From a bacterium (GTDB lineage Bacteria; Patescibacteriota; Minisyncoccia; Phycocordibacterales; Phycocordibacteraceae): 6,655 nt of DNA. Shown piece after piece: positions 4,719 through 6,655 of the stretch. The notes beneath the pieces are model-generated. The model did not search any database and was not told where the DNA came from. It was given only the letters and a program-made list of their open reading frames with translations. The stretch lies in assembly GCA_021802795.1 (NCBI GenBank), contig JAJZRH010000031.1, positions 1 through 6,655 on the forward strand, given 5' to 3'. The translations under genes and the position numbers were made by a program. The stretch's first letter is position 1. Each line of letters opens with the position of its first letter.

Positions 4719-6655
4719 ATGTCCAAAGCCGCTAAAGTTTCCGCCCGCGCAAAGACCGCCGTGACCGCTCCCGCCGTCTCGAAGAAGTTGGCGTCCAAAG
4801 AAACGCTTCGTTACCGCGAGATGATACCGCAGGTTGAAAAGCGCGACGGCCGACTCGTTCCGTTCGATTTCGACAAGATCTCCTCGGCGGTATGGAAGGC
4901 AATGGCTGAAGCAGGCGAAGGCACACAAGAAGACTCGGTGCTGGTGGCGCATCAAGTGGCGGGCGAGCTCGGACGGTTCGCAAAGAAGTACAAGAGCTTC
5001 CTCCCGACCGTGGAAGGCATGCAAGATTCGGTGGAGAAGTACCTTATCCTCAACGATTATGTGAAGACGGCGAAGGCATACATCCTGTACCGCGATAAGC
5101 GCGCTCAGTTGCGCGCGGCGCACGTGGAAATACCGGAGCACGTGAAGAAGCTCGCGGAAGAAAGCAAGAAATATTTTGAAGGCAATGCGCTCGGCGAGTT
5201 CGTATACCTGCGCACGTACGCGAAATGGATACCGGAAGAGGGTCGCCGCGAGACGTGGGTGGAAACGGTGGACCGCTATGTAAACTTCATGCGCGAGAAT
5301 CTCGGCGACAAGCTCACGGAGAAAGAGTACGCGGAGGTGCGCATGGGCATCTTGAAGCAGGAAGTGATGCCGTCCATGCGCCTCATGCAGTTCTCCGGAG
5401 AAGCGGCGCGCCGATGCAATACCTGCGCCTACAACTGCACCTTCACCGCGCCGACGAAGCTCGAAGACTTCGCCGAGATCATGTACCTCTCTATGCAGGG
5501 ATGCGGCGTCGGCTTCGCCGTAGAGAGCCAGAACATCGAACAGCTTCCGCAGATCATGAAGCAATCGGGGAAGAGGCTTGAGACGCACGTCATTCAAGAT
5601 TCAAAAGAGGGCTGGTGCGATGCGCTCACGCTCGGCGTCAAGACGTGGTACTCCGGCAAGGACATCAGCTTTGATTATTCCCAGATACGCCCGGCCGGCG
5701 CGCGGCTGAAGACCATGGGCGGCAAGGCGTCGGGCCCGGAACCGCTCCGGTCCCTGCTTTCATTCGCGCGCGAGCGCATCCTCTCGCGCCAGGGCCGCCG
5801 TCTGCGCACCATCGACGCGCACGACATCATCTGCAAGATAGGCGAGTGCGTGGTCGCGGGCGGCGTGCGCCGCACGGCGATGATATCGCTCTCCGACCTC
5901 GACGACGTGGAGATGCGCGACGCCAAGAAGGGCCAGTTCTACATGACGGACCCGCATCGCTCGGTCTCGAACAACTCCGCCGTCTACGAGGTGCAACCGA
6001 CCAATACCGAACTCATGGACGAATGGGTCGCGCTTATGAAGAGCGGAAGCGGCGAGCGCGGCATTTTCAACCGCGGTTCGCTCGCCGTGACCATGCCGAA
6101 GCGCCGCGCGGACTATTTCAGAAAGGTCGGCTTCATCAGCGAGGACGGCGTCGTGCAGGGGCCCATCGGCACCAATCCGTGCGCCGAGATCATCCTGCAG
6201 TCCAAACAGTTCTGCAATCTCTCCGAAGTCATCGCCCGCGCGCACGACACGGAGGCGAGCCTGCTCCGCAAAGCAAAGCTTGCGGCCATCATCGGCACGT
6301 ACCAGTCCACGCTCACGAAGTTCAATTACATATCGCAGGAATGGACCGACCACAACAAAGCGGAGCGCCTGCTCGGCGTCTCGGTGACGGGGCAGTGGGA
6401 TTCCCCGGTTGCGCGCCAACCGGAAGTGATGCGCAAGCTCCGCGATACGGCGGTGAAGACGAACGCGACCGATGCGAAGCGATTCGGCGTAGAGCCGTCC
6501 ATGTCGGTGACCGCCGTGAAGCCGTCCGGCACGGTCTCCCAAACCTTCAACTGCGCCTCGGGCATCCACCCGCGCCATGCGCCGTACTACATCCGCCGCG
6601 TGCGCATCAGCGCGACCGATTCGCTCTTCAAGATGATGCGCGACCAGGGCGTGCC
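4719..6655 (+). CDS. nrdJ: Class II (adenosylcobalamin-dependent type) ribonucleoside-triphosphate reductase with ATP-cone, 3' end outside window
   Basis: The frame is open from ATG 4719 to the window edge, giving 645 residues without a stop. After a Lys/Ala-rich tail (about 1-35) comes an ATP-cone (about 38-130; KRDGRLVPFDFDKI, PTVEGMQDSVEKYLI, TAKAYILYRDKR), the allosteric domain that senses ATP/dATP. The catalytic barrel follows, with FVYLRTYAKWIPEEGRRETW, the segment CNTCAYNC (C233, C236, C240) and GCGVGFAVE. The active-site loop is NPCAEI with C488 and E490, followed by C499 in FCNL. This C-x-E-8-C spacing equals that of C408, E410 and C419 in the Lactobacillus leichmannii enzyme. C240 is the likely partner of C499 for substrate reduction. 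The enzyme makes deoxyribonucleotides from ribonucleotides using a cobalamin-generated thiyl radical, which would require cobalamin supply. The remaining C-terminus, which should carry the redox cysteines, is not seen. No intein interrupts the visible part. Confidence 0.93.
   Translation, partial: MSKAAKVSARAKTAVTAPAVSKKLASKETLRYREMIPQVEKRDGRLVPFDFDKISSAVWKAMAEAGEGTQEDSVLVAHQVAGELGRFAKKYKSFLPTVEGMQDSVEKYLILNDYVKTAKAYILYRDKRAQLRAAHVEIPEHVKKLAEESKKYFEGNALGEFVYLRTYAKWIPEEGRRETWVETVDRYVNFMRENLGDKLTEKEYAEVRMGILKQEVMPSMRLMQFSGEAARRCNTCAYNCTFTAPTKLEDFAEIMYLSMQGCGVGFAVESQNIEQLPQIMKQSGKRLETHVIQDSKEGWCDALTLGVKTWYSGKDISFDYSQIRPAGARLKTMGGKASGPEPLRSLLSFARERILSRQGRRLRTIDAHDIICKIGECVVAGGVRRTAMISLSDLDDVEMRDAKKGQFYMTDPHRSVSNNSAVYEVQPTNTELMDEWVALMKSGSGERGIFNRGSLAVTMPKRRADYFRKVGFISEDGVVQGPIGTNPCAEIILQSKQFCNLSEVIARAHDTEASLLRKAKLAAIIGTYQSTLTKFNYISQEWTDHNKAERLLGVSVTGQWDSPVARQPEVMRKLRDTAVKTNATDAKRFGVEPSMSVTAVKPSGTVSQTFNCASGIHPRHAPYYIRRVRISATDSLFKMMRDQGV

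Noticed and set aside
4701..5597. A 298-codon minus-strand open frame
   Set aside because: It is antisense to the well-supported ribonucleotide reductase and is Arg/Leu/His-rich with no motif.
5760..6578. A 272-codon minus-strand open frame
   Set aside because: It is antisense to the catalytic domain of the reductase, with no family signature.

Overview
The window is a compact, GC-rich bacterial stretch (about 60% G+C by eye in the core genes). It holds seven protein genes and one tRNA and has no non-coding gap longer than about 120 bases. TGA acts as a normal stop in several genes, so the code looks standard. The mix is a small two-motif LAGLIDADG protein, an HtpX-like membrane protease, a secreted GH18 protein, a one-polypeptide B12-type ribonucleotide reductase and a tRNA without encoded CCA, all tightly packed. 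This would fit a Patescibacteria/CPR (Parcubacteria-like) genome, but that is an inference from gene content, not proof.

Layout. (1) 2-1308, plus strand: the 3' end of a GGDEF diguanylate cyclase, coupled through an ATGA overlap to an HtpX-family zinc protease. (2) 1309-2110, plus strand: a short intergenic region with an extended -10 promoter and a perfect inverted repeat, then a visibly AT-richer LAGLIDADG endonuclease ORF whose last codons lie inside the 5' end of a tRNA-Ser(GGA) gene. (3) 2115-4033, minus strand: a histidine-phosphatase-fold gene that has lost its catalytic residues, two tandem hairpins (one a good intrinsic terminator), and a secreted GH18 glycoside hydrolase whose stop codon lies 4 bases from the tRNA 3' end. 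(4) 4123-6655, plus strand: a membrane-anchored DUF192 protein, then a class II (adenosylcobalamin-type) ribonucleotide reductase with an N-terminal ATP-cone, cut by the window edge.

How the genes relate. Most are separate transcription units with housekeeping or envelope roles: signalling, membrane protein quality control, cell-wall glycan processing and dNTP synthesis. The LAGLIDADG ORF and tRNA form the accessory-looking part. I see no CRISPR array, IS element, prophage or clear multi-gene defence system. The strongest oddities are the catalytically dead histidine phosphatase, the endonuclease ORF fused into a tRNA gene, and several promoter-like extended -10 boxes so close to start codons that the transcripts may be leaderless.
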